Shown in pieces: positions 21,019 through 31,561 of a stretch of DNA of 64,000 nt. A program made the position numbers and the translations under genes. Source of the DNA: Pictodentalium vernedei (lineage: Eukaryota > Mollusca > Scaphopoda > Dentaliida > Dentaliidae); contig CM062296.1 in NCBI GenBank assembly GCA_031216915.1, positions 449,996,287 through 450,060,286 on the forward strand. Direction: 5' to 3'. The stretch's first letter is position 1, and each line of letters begins with the position of its first letter. Below the pieces are notes generated by a model that saw only the letters and a list, made by a program, of their open reading frames with translations, was not told where the DNA came from and did no database searches.

Positions 21019-22489
21019 AAGCCTTGTTAGGATAAAATTGGTATTCCACCAGTACGATAAAGTCCAGTAAAAACGGATGGCGTGATTCCAGTTTTATCAC
21101 CCAAAGTACGAAAATACTGTCTGTTTGTGAAAAGAACAATACTGTACAGTTCATGGTTTTGGTCCATTAGTAGTTATGCATGCAATTAGTCATACACATT
21201 AAAAATGTCACTAGTCACGCTATTTTGAGATTAATAAAACACTGTTAATAATCTGTGTACCATTGACACATAATTGTATCTTATAGTTGGTAATTTCACT
21301 CAACTTATGATGTTTGTTTTAAAATTAAAACATCTGAGATTGCTTCATGAATCTTGTGTTTTTTTTAATTTTTTTATTCAGCTAAAATATTATACAAATG
21401 TAAATATGCAATTACATACAGGTACAGAAGTACATGTAGTATATACATGTATTATTTACACAATTACATAGGGATAAAACGGTCTACATGCGTTGAAGTG
21501 TGTTTCCATAACATTTCTGGGATCTAAACGTCTAAACGTAGTTTCATTATGCGGTCTTTGTGAAGCAGAAATAACAACCTAGTAACAGTTACTGGTGGTA
21601 GCACATAGAGAGAACATTGTCGTTAGAGGGACTGGAGCCTTGTCTTAGGGAGACTACAAAAATGAAAAGAAAAGAGAAAAAAGAAGCCGAGGTCTATTGT
21701 CTTGTATTTTTGTTGCATTCTTCTTTTTGGTCTTTCAAAATAATATTTTATTGTCAACCCCCAAATTCAGTTGAGAGCTTTTTCAATGAATTGTCATAAG
21801 TTGTGTTTTTGAGACAATAAGTGAAAAATATAAGTTATTCAAGAATTGTTGGACAAGTTATTCAAGAATTGTTGGGCAAGTTCTAGTCGTGTCAGACCCA
21901 TTCGAGAAAGATTGCACTCAAAAACTGCAGATTAATGCTGTCAGTGCGTACCGTATCATTGTGTGGCCCGATGGGGTGTCCCTCGGGAGAAAAAAGACAC
22001 ATCGTGTAGACTGAAAATCCAAGCGTCGTATTCTGGAAAAATAAAGCTACGAAGTTGGCGCTAAACAGATATCTCATGAGAATTTGTGCTCTTCAGATTG
22101 TAAATTCTTACAACCATACATTTTTCTAATAAACCTTCTGTTATGGCAAGTAAATAAAAAAAACGGAATATGTCAGGATGGAATTAAAGTAATTTCAGCA
22201 GCCGAACCTTCTTGAGCTCTTCTTCAATCAGCGATCTTCGATCAGAAAACATTTTGTAGGATTTTGAAATCATATCCACGATTCAAAAATTTCCGAATCA
22301 GTGCGACTGAAATCGAATGGAATCGAAAGATCAGTACGATGCCGAATCTAATCGAAGCTGCTCGCCAATTTTGAAAATATGAATAATATGAATATATTGA
22401 AAACAAAGGTCTAAAATACAAAAATCACTTTTCTTAACTGGGAGTGATGAATTATTTTTTGTTGACAAAATTTGTTCACCTGTACTGTT
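21019..22489. other. No gene; family A MITE relic near 21790
   Basis: Bases 21790-21880 match the right half of family A MITEs (TTTTTGAGACAA...AAGTTATTCAAGAATT), with AAGTTATTCAAGAATTG duplicated at 21831-21849 and 21855-21873. Around 22205-22370 lie several GAATCGAA-type strings reminiscent of hAT subterminal repeats. Nothing else is recognised. Confidence 0.45.
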
Positions 22490-22570
22490 CTTGTTTCAAT
22501 TTATGGAAGAGTGCCTATGGGCACTCTTCCATAAATTTTAACCAAAAGAAAATCTGAACAGACAAAATAG
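22490..22570. repeat. Hairpin related to the family D core
   Basis: ATTTATGGAAGAGTGCC and its inverse GGGCACTCTTCCATAAAT flank two bases. The GAGTGCC...GGGCACTC core matches the family D tip, but the flanks are diverged. Confidence 0.7.
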
Positions 22571-22679
22571 TTTCAATCCAAAGATAAAATGGAGCACATC
22601 CACAGAATATGAAGCCTTTACGTTGGGGTACCTGCACTTCAGAATAAACCCCAAATATCGGCTTCCAGCACCCTACCAG

Positions 22680-22930
22680 TTAACCCTTTACCTAACATGA
22701 AAAGCAGACGACACTTGCAAAAAAAAATCTTGAATGACTAATTTTTTTCATTTTTTGTCTCAAAAACATAGGTTATGACCCCTCGTTGGAACGAGCTCAA
22801 CGAGCTCGTTCCAACGAGGGGTCATAACCTATGTTTTTGAGACAAAAAATGAAAAAATAATGAAAATTAATTGGCGATTTTCGTGAATAGCGCTGGCCGG
22901 TTTTGGCCGTTACGTTGGGTAAAGGGTTAA
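22680..22930 (-). mobile_element. TTAA-type MITE, family A, copy 4
   Basis: Complete copy, inverted relative to copies 1 and 2: TTAACCCTTTACCTAACATG at 22680 and TTGGGTAAAGGGTTAA ending at 22930. The palindrome at about 22748-22856 has arms of roughly 51 bp that look perfect. The GGCCGGTTTTGGCC block lies near the right end. Confidence 0.92.
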
Positions 22931-24228
22931 ACGAAAATCCCAAAACTATAAATCTCGTTGAACAGGTTAGACAAGCTGGTTCCCGTGGTGTGGCTTAATC
23001 GTTGTATGGGGGGTAACACGGAAAATATGAAATCAACATTTTATTGTAACACAGTTCCCCGTTTCTGGCAGTTCAACACTCTCAACGAATAGAGCATGGT
23101 AGTACTTTGACGACTTGTGTACACCAAAACATTTCGATGTTAAAACCTGTATAGTGGCGTCATGCCAACATGCACGGGGGTGGGGGGGGGGGGGGGGCGG
23201 GCCACCCAAATATTTTCGGTGAAGGTCTAGGAAGTGCCATTTCCGGCAATCTGGGAGGCATTTTGTGCCAAAATTTTGGGCTACGCGCCAATCGATGGTG
23301 GCGCTCCGCTTAGATGGTGTTACCCATCCGCCCCCCCCCGATTCTTCCCTAGCATGACGCCCCTGAACCTGTACCTTTTTGTACCAAAATCCTCCTCAGT
23401 TTTAAATGACATTTACTTATATTTGCACAGACAAGTGAACTACGTTTTAGCGGAAGCTCACAAGCATATGCACGTTTCTATTTTAGCCTTTCACGGATAT
23501 TAAGGAAATGTCGATTTTCAACATCACCTGGTCCTTTAATTATGGCCACTAGATTACGGAAGTAACGCAGTGATAATGAATGGAAATAACTCGTTGTTTG
23601 AATGACGTGACGTTTCATTACATGCTTGCCTTGAAACCCTGTGGTGATAAACACGCCATAAGGATATAATGGTGTATTTTAGTACAAGTGACGTAGGTAT
23701 TGGAAAGACCGGATATACAATCATTCCTCTGACAGGAATTGTGTCGGTAATTTAGAGTATTGTCGTTTTGGATTTGCAGACAGACACATTCACACTAAAA
23801 ATAACTACGTTACTGTCTGCTATAATCGACGCCGTTCTGAAATTACATTTGCACACATTTGCACAGACATAATTTAACCCTCTCCTTGCTCCGAGTAAAA
23901 GACTGTACATGCACAAAATGTCTTGAACAACTAAAAATGTTAATTACTTGACTCAAAAAAACATAGATTCTGACCCCAAACGCATGAAGACAAGTTCATG
24001 TAAAATTATTTTGCCTACATTAAAAGACTCGCACCCAGGCGTCGATTACATGATTGCGCCCTTGTGACTAAGGCAGACCTCATGCACAGCTGTAGATAAC
24101 TACAATTTCACTTTTTAGAATGAACTACAAGTTGCTCTACACACATTGCTACGTCACGGAAAATTTTAACTGTTACGTCATTGGAAAAATTTACCTATTA
24201 CGCCACGACGATGACGTAACAGGTAAAT
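22931..24228. other. No gene; long G tract
   Basis: A G-rich run occupies about 23175-23200. A weak family A-like fragment lies at about 23876-23985 (TTTAACCCTCTCC, CATAGATTCTGACCCC). No coding region is supported. Confidence 0.45.
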
Positions 24229-24451
24229 TTTCTTAAATTGCCAACACAAGCCACGTTTCTTTTTGTAACTTTTAATAAACGAAAACCACAGACAGCTCCG
24301 TGAGCTGTCTGTTGTTTTCGTTTATTAAAAGTAACAAAAGGAAACGTGGCTTTATTGTCTACTGATGTCACAGGTGTTTTCTCAGCAGTTACGTGCTTCT
24401 TAATTGGATCTTCATCGCCTGTCTTATAATTTCAAGGGAAGTAAGTTTATC
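24229..24451. repeat. Hairpin repeat F, copy 1
   Basis: Palindrome from GCCACGTTTCTTTTTGTAAC through ACAGACAGCTCCGTGAGCTG to its inverse, then a shared tail ending GGAAGTAAGTTTAT. A direct copy is about 740 bp downstream. Confidence 0.85.
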
Positions 24452-24969
24452 GATTTACAGGAAAGTTAACGCTCCTTAATTTTCCAAAAGCTGACAGTAA
24501 ATTTAACTCTAAATGTCTGGGAATGTCATATTAATATTGAAATTTCGTCATGTTATCAACGTTATATCATCGGTGTGCGCATCATTTCACAAACTCCAGG
24601 CATTTCCTAGGAGTAATATAAAAATACAGAAGGTGTCTTTTTGCAATTCTTTTTCCAGTCAGTTTGAACGCTTGGCTGATATTCTCCGTTGAAACCCATT
24701 TAAAAGTACTTCACCATCTTTTGATGTTCTGTATCTTTTTTCCGTTGTTTATATCAGCAGAGTGTGTGTCGTTACGGACAGGTAATACATACGCTGTCCT
24801 TTCCATTATTATAAAGGTCTAGACGGTAAGGTCTGCTTTGTTCGAGTAAGTAACTTGCAAATTACTGTAAAAACACACTCGCTAAACAAAGTGGACACTT
24901 ACTTAGTGTTGGTTGGTGTGCTACCGATAGATATTCGTAATGGCGGATTATCTGTGAAGTAGTTGCTTG

Positions 24970-25191
24970 CAATTAAACTGCCATAACAAGCCAAGTTTCT
25001 TTTTAAAACTTTTAATGGGCGAAAACAACAGACAGCTCCGTGAGCTGTCTGTTGTTTTCGTACATTAAAAGTAACAAAAGGAAACTTGGCTTTATTTTCT
25101 ACTGATTTTACAGGCGTTTCCTTAACAATTACTTGCTTCTTAATTTGATCTTCATCACCTGTCTTATAATTTCAATGGAAGTAAGTTTATT
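24970..25191. repeat. Hairpin repeat F, copy 2
   Basis: Direct copy of 24229-24451. Its arms changed symmetrically at the base (GCCAAGTTTC with GAAACTTGGC, where copy 1 has GCCACGTTTC with GAAACGTGGC). The tip ACAGCTCCGTGAGCTGT is identical. Confidence 0.85.
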
Positions 25192-25399
25192 AGAAGCGAT
25201 TTTCTAGATGATATAAGCCGGGAAAGGCGTACCTCATATTTCCTCAACCCTCGGGTTTATATGAGTCGGAAGAGGCGATGGCAGAAAAATGTATTTTCAT
25301 CACTCTCATAAAAATATCCTAAGAAGAGTTTACAGGTTGTCCGATGTTAATATGTTTTAATTGTTTACCCAACTCAAATAGGTTACGACGCTTGCAAGC

Positions 25400-25455
25400 A
25401 TGACACTTAACACCGATTTCCCACATGTCGGGCACGGATACGCTGTGTACTGAGG
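25400..25455 (+). mobile_element. SINE body fragment
   Basis: Short match to the SINE body (CCCACATGTCGGGCACGG, then GTGTACTGAGGCGTACAG). Head and tail are missing. Confidence 0.5.
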
Positions 25456-25485
25456 CGTACAGCCCTTCGATCGTACGCTTCGATC

Positions 25486-25680
25486 GTAATTGAGTATTCC
25501 GTGTATTCTGTACTGGCCTCGTATATACTTGGTTAACTAGCAGTCCCTTTATGGGGTCTATCGGTGGCCGAGTGGTGTGCGTGGTTCAGTATAGTTTCGC
25601 TAGGCGGTTTGTGCCGAAGGAAACTCTCTAGGCGTGTGTTCGATCTCCCGCCATGCCAATGTATATAGTTATTATATACT
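25486..25680 (+). repeat. tRNA-like dispersed repeat T, copy 1
   Basis: A 70-bp leader (TGAGTATTCCGTGT, TTCTGTACTGGCCTCGTATA) precedes a tRNA-like unit with A box TGGCCGAGTGG (25565-25575) and a weak B box around GTGTTCGATCTCC (about 25636). The class II (Leu/Ser) look and the three copies sharing the same leader suggest a SINE-like family, not a functional tRNA. Confidence 0.6.
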
Positions 25681-25689
25681 ACACTCTTA

Positions 25690-26017
25690 AATAGCGAGAA
25701 TTGTCTCAGAAATATTTTTTTTTTATCTGTCGTCGCGGCAGTTGTAAGAGAGTAACTCCCCGGAAATGACGCCCACTACGCAATAAGTTTCGATCGATAC
25801 CGCTTATATCGTTTGGATGGTTTAATTGAAATTTAAATATCGCAACAAATGTGATAAAACGAATATCAATACGAAGAAAAATTGTTCATATTAGCAACAT
25901 TAAGATTTACATTAGACAATGTAAGAAATATAACGTATCATAATTTGTTTGGTTCTTTTTGACAAACAAGATATTATTTGCTATAATATAACAATAAAAT
26001 GAGTTTGAAGAGCGTTA
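25690..26017. other. No gene recognised
   Basis: A+T-rich spacer. Confidence 0.4.
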
Positions 26018-26165
26018 CGGTTTATTAACGGCCCGAGAAGAATGAATAAGAGTCCGGGGTTTTATTATCGGCCCGTGATGAAGTCGAGGGTCGTTAATAA
26101 GCCAGTGGGCTGTTTTTCAGTCCTCAAGACCCGTTAATAAACCGTGTTATTACTTTTATTACCAT
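26018..26165. repeat. Inverted pair around CGGTTTATTAACGG
   Basis: ACGGTTTATTAACGGCCCG near 26020 and GACCCGTTAATAAACCGTG near 26130 form an inverted pair, with related ATTAACGG/GTTAATAA strings between. Sequence past the B1 MITE (26455-26560) has further such strings, so B1 may have inserted into this element. Confidence 0.6.
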
Positions 26166-26194
26166 GAGGGGAAGCGGGTGGGGGAGGGGGGAGG

Positions 26195-26442
26195 TTAACC
26201 CTTTACCTAACGAATCGCCCGCATCCGCCGGCGTAATATGCAAATTCAGCAGTTGAAAAAAAATTATTTTTCAAAACATTTCAACAAAACCATATCATGT
26301 GACCCCTCGTTGGAACGAGCTCAACGAGCCCGTTCCAACGAGGGTTACATGATATGGTTTTGTTGAAATTTTTTTTTAAATTTGAAAAAATGATATTTAA
26401 AATAATAAATTTTGATATCGTCTGCGTTGGGTAAAGGGTTAA
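26195..26442 (+). mobile_element. TTAA-type MITE, family B, copy 1
   Basis: Complete: TTAACCCTTTACCTAACG (26195) to GCGTTGGGTAAAGGGTTAA (26442). Its ends match family A, but the subterminal sequence (GAATCGCCCGCATCCGCC) and palindrome arms (TTTCAACAAAACCATATCAT) differ. The palindrome tip GACCCCTCGTTGGAACGAGC is the same as in family A. Confidence 0.92.
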
Positions 26443-26739
26443 TGAATTTTGTTTTCATTAACGCTCGCCGCTCGCTTCCGGTTGCATGACGTCATGAATT
26501 ACTTTTACTGCCCTGCTAAACTCCGTTAATATACGAGAGAACGCCCGCTAAAGTGGTAATAATAATATTATTTTTATGGTAAAGTGTGTCAAGGATAAAT
26601 GAGTGAGCTAACAATAATGTTGTTAAAATAATCGATTATTTGAGTAAAGCTTAGTTGGTATTATAACGAATTGAACTCTCGTCTTATCTGAGAAACGACT
26701 ATATCATCGATTGCAATTCTCTTATCACATATAATAAAC

Positions 26740-26880
26740 TTAGCAGTGGATACTCTCAGAGTCCCTAACAAGATGAAACTAGCAAAAGTTATTCCAGTAT
26801 TTAAGTCAGAAGACGCGCGTGTTCATGATGATTACCGACGAATTAGCATACTTCAGATTTTCTGTAAACTGCAATTCCAC
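26740..26880 (+). pseudogene. LINE reverse transcriptase fragment
   Basis: Reads VPNKMKLAKVIPVFKSEDA and YRRISILQIFCKL, the N-terminal RT motif (AKVIPVFK...YRPIS) of Jockey/CR1-type LINEs. It is separate from the longer RT relic downstream because the same motif recurs there near 27690. Confidence 0.65.
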
Positions 26881-27160
26881 AATTTTTCGCAATACCGAAA
26901 GACTAAGAAGACAGGAAAGTTTGTTTTCTTGTTTTCTGCGTTGCGAACACCAAAGAACTCTGCTGGTGTCTTGACTTCCCAAAGGCTATGGTTGAACAAT
27001 TAAAGGCATACACTTTGGCACCAACTCGCAAAGTCTATGTTATCGGAACCATCGCTTGAAAACTTCAAGTCGATGTTTGAAGAGAAACATCACTAAGAGC
27101 TCTGTCCCTCCGTCCATTATTCCAGCATTGGTCCTTTGACACACAGATAAAGAGCATATG

Positions 27161-27420
27161 CAGTACGTGGAGAGTGGATTGTAACTAAATCACCCGCGGA
27201 GTGAAGTTACCACCAAGCTATAACTTTCAAATTGTGAACATATCGACAAAAAAAAACACACGCAATGTTTCAGCCAATGGACCTCCGGGTTAAACCCGGA
27301 GCTCCATTGGCTGAAACTTTGCTTGTGCTGATTATGCTTTGCAACAAATTTGTAATTATTGCATGGGTGGAATCTCCATTCTGTGGGTGATTTAGTGATA
27401 ATACACTCTCCACGTACTGT
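27161..27420 (+). mobile_element. MITE family G, copy 1
   Basis: Inverted ends AGTACGTGGAGAGTGGATTG and ATACACTCTCCACGTACT. Subterminal inverse blocks and a central palindrome, CAGCCAATGGACCTCCGGGT and its near-inverse (27274-27315). Other copies are at 41220-41471 and 58325-58560. Non-coding; the superfamily is not identified. Confidence 0.85.
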
Positions 27421-27449
27421 ACTAGTTCGTCTTAGCAGTCTCATTTGAA

Positions 27450-29480
27450 TAATAACATTATTTAATCTCAGTGTTTTTTAATTAACGTTGTCTTTCATTT
27501 TGGAATAAGGAAATAGTTCCAAGGAGTATAATCCCAGAAAGACATCAAAATTAATCTCATCACCATTAAAAACGACGAAGGCATCAGAATTTGACTTAAT
27601 AAGTCCCGCCTTCTCGAGGAGTGTAGAAGAAGTTTGTCCGAGCCGCTCACTGAACTGTTCAATATATTACTGGCAGTTGTTCTTCCCATTGCAATGGAAA
27701 TGACTAATGTTATACCAATGTTAAAAAAATCCGTCAAATTTAGTTTCCAACTCTCGTCCAATATCTCTCATTAGCTGTTTGGGTAAAGTCTTTGAAAAAT
27801 GTATATTTAATAAAGTTTGGTAATTTCTTCAAGAGCACAATATACTAACCCAGTTCCAGTGGGGGTTTCAAAGGGGGACTCCACAGTTCTTCAGCTCACT
27901 GCCCTGTAAGATGCTTTCAGTGGTGCTCGTGATGAAGGTAAAGATGTCCGTGCTATCTTCTGTGATGTTAGTAAGGCGTTCATTAAAATTTGGCATGCAG
28001 GCCTGCTATTTAAATTGGTACAAACTTGAATAACAGGAAGTCTTCTAGAATTTATAAAGTCCTACCTGACGGCAGAAAACACCGAATATTTTTAAACTCG
28101 GAATATTCAGGTTGGAGAGTAATAAGAGCTGGTGTTCCACGGGGCTCTATACTTGGACCTCTCTTCTTTCTAATCCACATTTAAGATATAACTTTAAAGT
28201 TGATGAGCAGTATCCGTCTCTTTGCAGATGACACTTTCCTTTTTTAATCATCGAAAATCTCCAACAAACCTCAGTAATTATAAATAAAAATTTGAATCCA
28301 AGAGTGGACACCTCGATGGTTAGTTGAATTCAACCCACAGAGAAAGGAAACAATGCTTATATCAGTAAAAAAAATAACAGCTGGTCACCTTTTTATGTCA
28401 AAAAACAAATTACCGAGGTTAGTTATCATAAGCACTTAGGTGTGATCTTAAACAATAGTTATACTAGATACAATCACATTGAACACATTAGCTTTAGAGC
28501 ATGGGCTCGGCTTGACGCGATGAGAAAGCTGAAATTTACACTTGATCGTTGCGTGTTTGAAAAAAAAATCTATTTTGCGTTCATCAGACAGTTACTCGAA
28601 CATACTGACAGTGTATGGGCCAATTGCACTGAGATTGAGTCTGATGAGTTAGAGAAAATACAGATAGCAGCCGCACACATCGTAACAGGCTCAACCATCA
28701 GTACAAGTAAAAATAGCTTATATACAAAACATGCTGAGAAACTCTTAACTGGTTGAGTACTAGAAGCCACTATCAGGGCTTTCAAAAAATCAGGATACCA
28801 GAGCAAAAGCCAACACTTTCCTTAATTATATTTCATATTTAGAAAAAAAACACAAATAATATTTTGTTTACATAAATTTGTTTTATTACAAATTATTGGA
28901 GAGTGCCTGTAGGCACCCTCCAATAATTTGTAATAAAACATTTTGAATAACAAATTCAGCCCACCAAAAATAATGTAGCCCTCAACCAGAAAATGCCAGG
29001 CGTACTAAGCACAAATTAATCCAATTTTTTAAAATGTTCCATAAATTAGTACCAGCTTACATTGCCAACAAAGTACCCCCCCCCCTCCTCCTTAAATCTC
29101 GGTGAATCAAACCCACAATCTGCGCACAAATAACAACATTAGGATTCCTGTGTGTCGCAAGCATAACTATCAGTAGGGATACTTCCTGCCATCAACAATC
29201 ATATCATGGAATGAAATTCTCACCCAGGGAAGAGAAGATTCTAACCTTGATTACTTTAAAATGTATCTTAATCAAAACCTATGTCGTCCACCCGCATTCT
29301 ATTCTAAATCCAAATCTCGTTTAAGGCAAATTTATCATTGCCGACTATGTCTGAATTGCAGCAATCCAAATGTCCAATTGTACGATAATCATTCGGTATT
29401 TTCTACTGTTTGCACTTGCGGAGTTGTTGAAACAAAGGAACATTTTCTTGTGAACTGTCCTATTTAAAGCGACATGCGTC
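27450..29480 (+). pseudogene. Decayed LINE, RT and C-terminus
   Basis: Plus-strand relic. Fragments in order: MTNVIPMLKKSVKF (about 27700), QLTAL with AFSGARDEGKDVRAIFCDVS and KAFIKIWHAGLLFKL (27880-28020), AGVPRGSILGPLFFLIHI (about 28130-28180), LFADDTFLF with the two catalytic Asp (about 28215-28240), then LRCDLKQ. An open C-terminal stretch at 28442-28756 (FRAWARLDAMRKLK, FIRQLLEHTDSVWANC, LEKIQIAAAHIVTGS) follows. After an inserted family D MITE the frame resumes with HKLIQFFKMFHKLVPAYIAN. The tail at 29261-29467 has CRLCLNC...CTCGVVETKEHFLVNCP, a zinc-knuckle-like end. Many stops are present. Jockey/CR1-like. Confidence 0.82.
28745..28989. mobile_element. TTAA-type MITE, family D, copy 2, inside a LINE
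   Basis: TTAACTGGTTGAG at the left, CTCAACCAG at the right. TTAA is present only on the left; the right flank reads AAAA. Hairpin core GAGAGTGCCTGTAGGCACCCTC. It splits the LINE C-terminal frame, which continues on the far side. Confidence 0.8.
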
Positions 29481-30044
29481 GTGAAATTCTTGGTGTTCTA
29501 ATTGATTGCCTTGAATGTGGTACACTGATCTTTGGGTCTGAATAACTTACTGGTGATGAAAATAGTTCTATTTTTTAAATAGTCCAAGACTATATTCTGT
29601 CTACATAAATATTTTGTAACCACAGTAGGATGACCTCTCCTCATTATATTTGCTGTTCGACACTGTATTATCTTATGGTTTTCCCTGTTGTACTGTTGCA
29701 CAATCAATCATTGGATGTATTCTTCGAAACTAATACTAAGCATTTACACATCATTGCCATCATGCACTTGCTTCACTCGTTCACTGACTTTCATGTTGCC
29801 AATCGACTCTGCGGTTCCACACAAATCGACGACACTTAGAAATTGATGCGACACATTCTCGAGAATGAATCCATATCTTCGTATAACTCTTATTTGTCTT
29901 GCCACTCTGAAAGTAACTATCTGGAACCAGTAAATGCTTTTCGGGGTCTTGAAGAAATCAGCGGCTTTCGTAGGCGCCTTCTCGGGGTCCGTGGTCCTTG
30001 GTCATTCGCTTCCAGTTACACTACCACTAGCTCAGTTAAGAACT
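29481..30044. other. No gene recognised
   Basis: Possibly the LINE 3' region. Short open frames on both strands at 29498-30085 have no recognisable motif. Confidence 0.35.
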
Positions 30045-30200
30045 ACTACATAACATACTACCCGCCTTCTTCCTGTATTGTGTGACATGTATTTTGTATA
30101 CGGCAAGGAGACAGTAAGATCTATCTCAGCTAAGATACTACCCGCCATCTACATGTAGTGTGTGACATGCATTTTGTGTTCTGTGTGGAGACGGTTGCTA
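30045..30200. repeat. Two-unit direct repeat
   Basis: TACTACCCGCC-TCTTCCTGTA...GTGTGACATG-ATTTTGT occurs at about 30056-30100 and again at about 30137-30180, with a shared GGAGAC. AATAAA at about 30275 lies downstream, so this may be the 3' end of a retroelement or LTR. Confidence 0.55.
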
Positions 30201-30404
30201 TAAGCTTTCAAGCTTACTGCCGAATCCACGACTCCATGTGCTATTTGTAACGCTACTGTATATGTTTTTCTGAAATAAATATTGTTTAAACTAAAGTAAT
30301 CTCATTAAGGTTTTAGTACCTGCGTTTTTGAGAGGCACAATTTAAAGCATATTAGGCTAAAAAAATGATCAGAAGAACATCATGCGGGGGGACCTCATAG
30401 ATCA

Positions 30405-30870
30405 AGCTTTATAACAGCAACGTTAAGTCAGTACTGTTATATGCCTCAGAATGTGGGAGGGTGGTGCAGACAGACATGAACAAAAGCAACGCCTTCCACA
30501 ATAGCTGCCACTGAAGAATCTGCAACATCTACTGGCCAAACAAGATCTCTAATGAGGACCTGTACAAGAAGACAGGCTGTATGAACTTGTCCCTTGAAAT
30601 ATAGATGAGGAGAATAAGATGGCTCGGCCACATCCTGCGGATGCCCAGTGAAATAATTCCGAAAGCTGCTCTAAGATAGACTCCAGTTGGGAAACGAAAA
30701 AGGGGCAGGCCAAAGACCACCTGCCGGAGGACAGTGATGGCAGAGCTGGAAACGATGGGACTTACATGGGGTGCAGCAAGTACCCAAGCTCAATATCGTG
30801 ACAAGTGGAGAAAACTTATTTCAGCCATATGTCCCACCGGGGACGAAGTGGATAAGTAAGTAAGTAATGC
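30405..30870 (+). pseudogene. RTE-like LINE 3' end with AAGT tail
   Basis: Translates, through a few stops, as ISNEDLYKKTGCMNLSLEI, MRRIRWLGHILRMPSEIIPK, VGKRKRGRPKTTCRRTVMAE, ELETMGLTWGAA and YRDKWRKLISAICPTGDE. This is the conserved C-terminus of RTE-type ORF2 proteins. It ends in a short (AAGT)n run at about 30850-30868, as expected for a 3' tail. The 5' part is absent, the usual 5' truncation. Confidence 0.85.
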
Positions 30871-31289
30871 TAAAAAACTGACTCGGGTCTTGTAATATGG
30901 TCATAAAAATGCACAAATGAATCCTCTACCCGATCGCGTACGTTTCTGTCGTAAAAGATGGGCTTTTATTAACTTTTACAATATAGATTTTGTCTAAAGA
31001 TTCAGTGAATATGCTATCCTTTTCTGTGGTATGAGATACATGTTACGTATTTCCCGTACAACATCAACTTATCCATAAAAAAAAGAAACGTGAACATACA
31101 ATATTCTAACTTGTGGTGAAAGGTGGGGCGAATCACAAGGTTCACAAAAGAAAATAGCAATGCATTGTGAATATCCGACGGAAATTCCAAGCCTCTCCTG
31201 TAAAGAAAGAGACTAGATCTCCGTATTCAACTTGAAAACCTGCAGAAAAAAGCACTGTCTTAATCATCTTAATAGACTATTGTTAATAA
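30871..31289. other. No gene recognised
   Basis: Spacer without supportable features. Confidence 0.4.
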
Positions 31290-31430
31290 TTAGTCTGTGT
31301 GAAACACACAGACTATTGTTTTTGCACGGTTTCTTTTTCTTTTTTTTTCTTCTTTTTTTTCTTTTTCTTCTTCTTCTTCTTTTTCTTCGTCTTCTTCTTC
31401 TTCTCCTGTCTTCTGTCTTCTCATCACTTT
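31290..31430 (-). repeat. Hairpin with CTAA and TTC/GAA tract: possible Helitron-like 3' end
   Basis: AGTCTGTGTG (31292-31301) and CACACAGACT (31305-31314) form a perfect 10-bp hairpin. On the minus strand it runs into CTAA followed by T. A pyrimidine tract of T and C with TTC units fills about 31330-31405. Read on the minus strand, the order is satellite array, GAA tract, hairpin, CTAA. Confidence 0.5.
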
Positions 31431-31561
31431 TTTGTCCGCAAGATAACTCGAAAACGAATTGCCCTATCTCATTGATTTTTGGCATGCTGATAGACAGCCA
31501 CAAGTTCTCGGCCACCTATGTTTTTCAGATTCCTGGGGTATCAGGGACGCCTGTAGGGGTG

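Noticed and set aside
31264-31515. Arg/Lys-rich minus-strand open frame
   Set aside because: It is the translation of the TTC/GAA tract.
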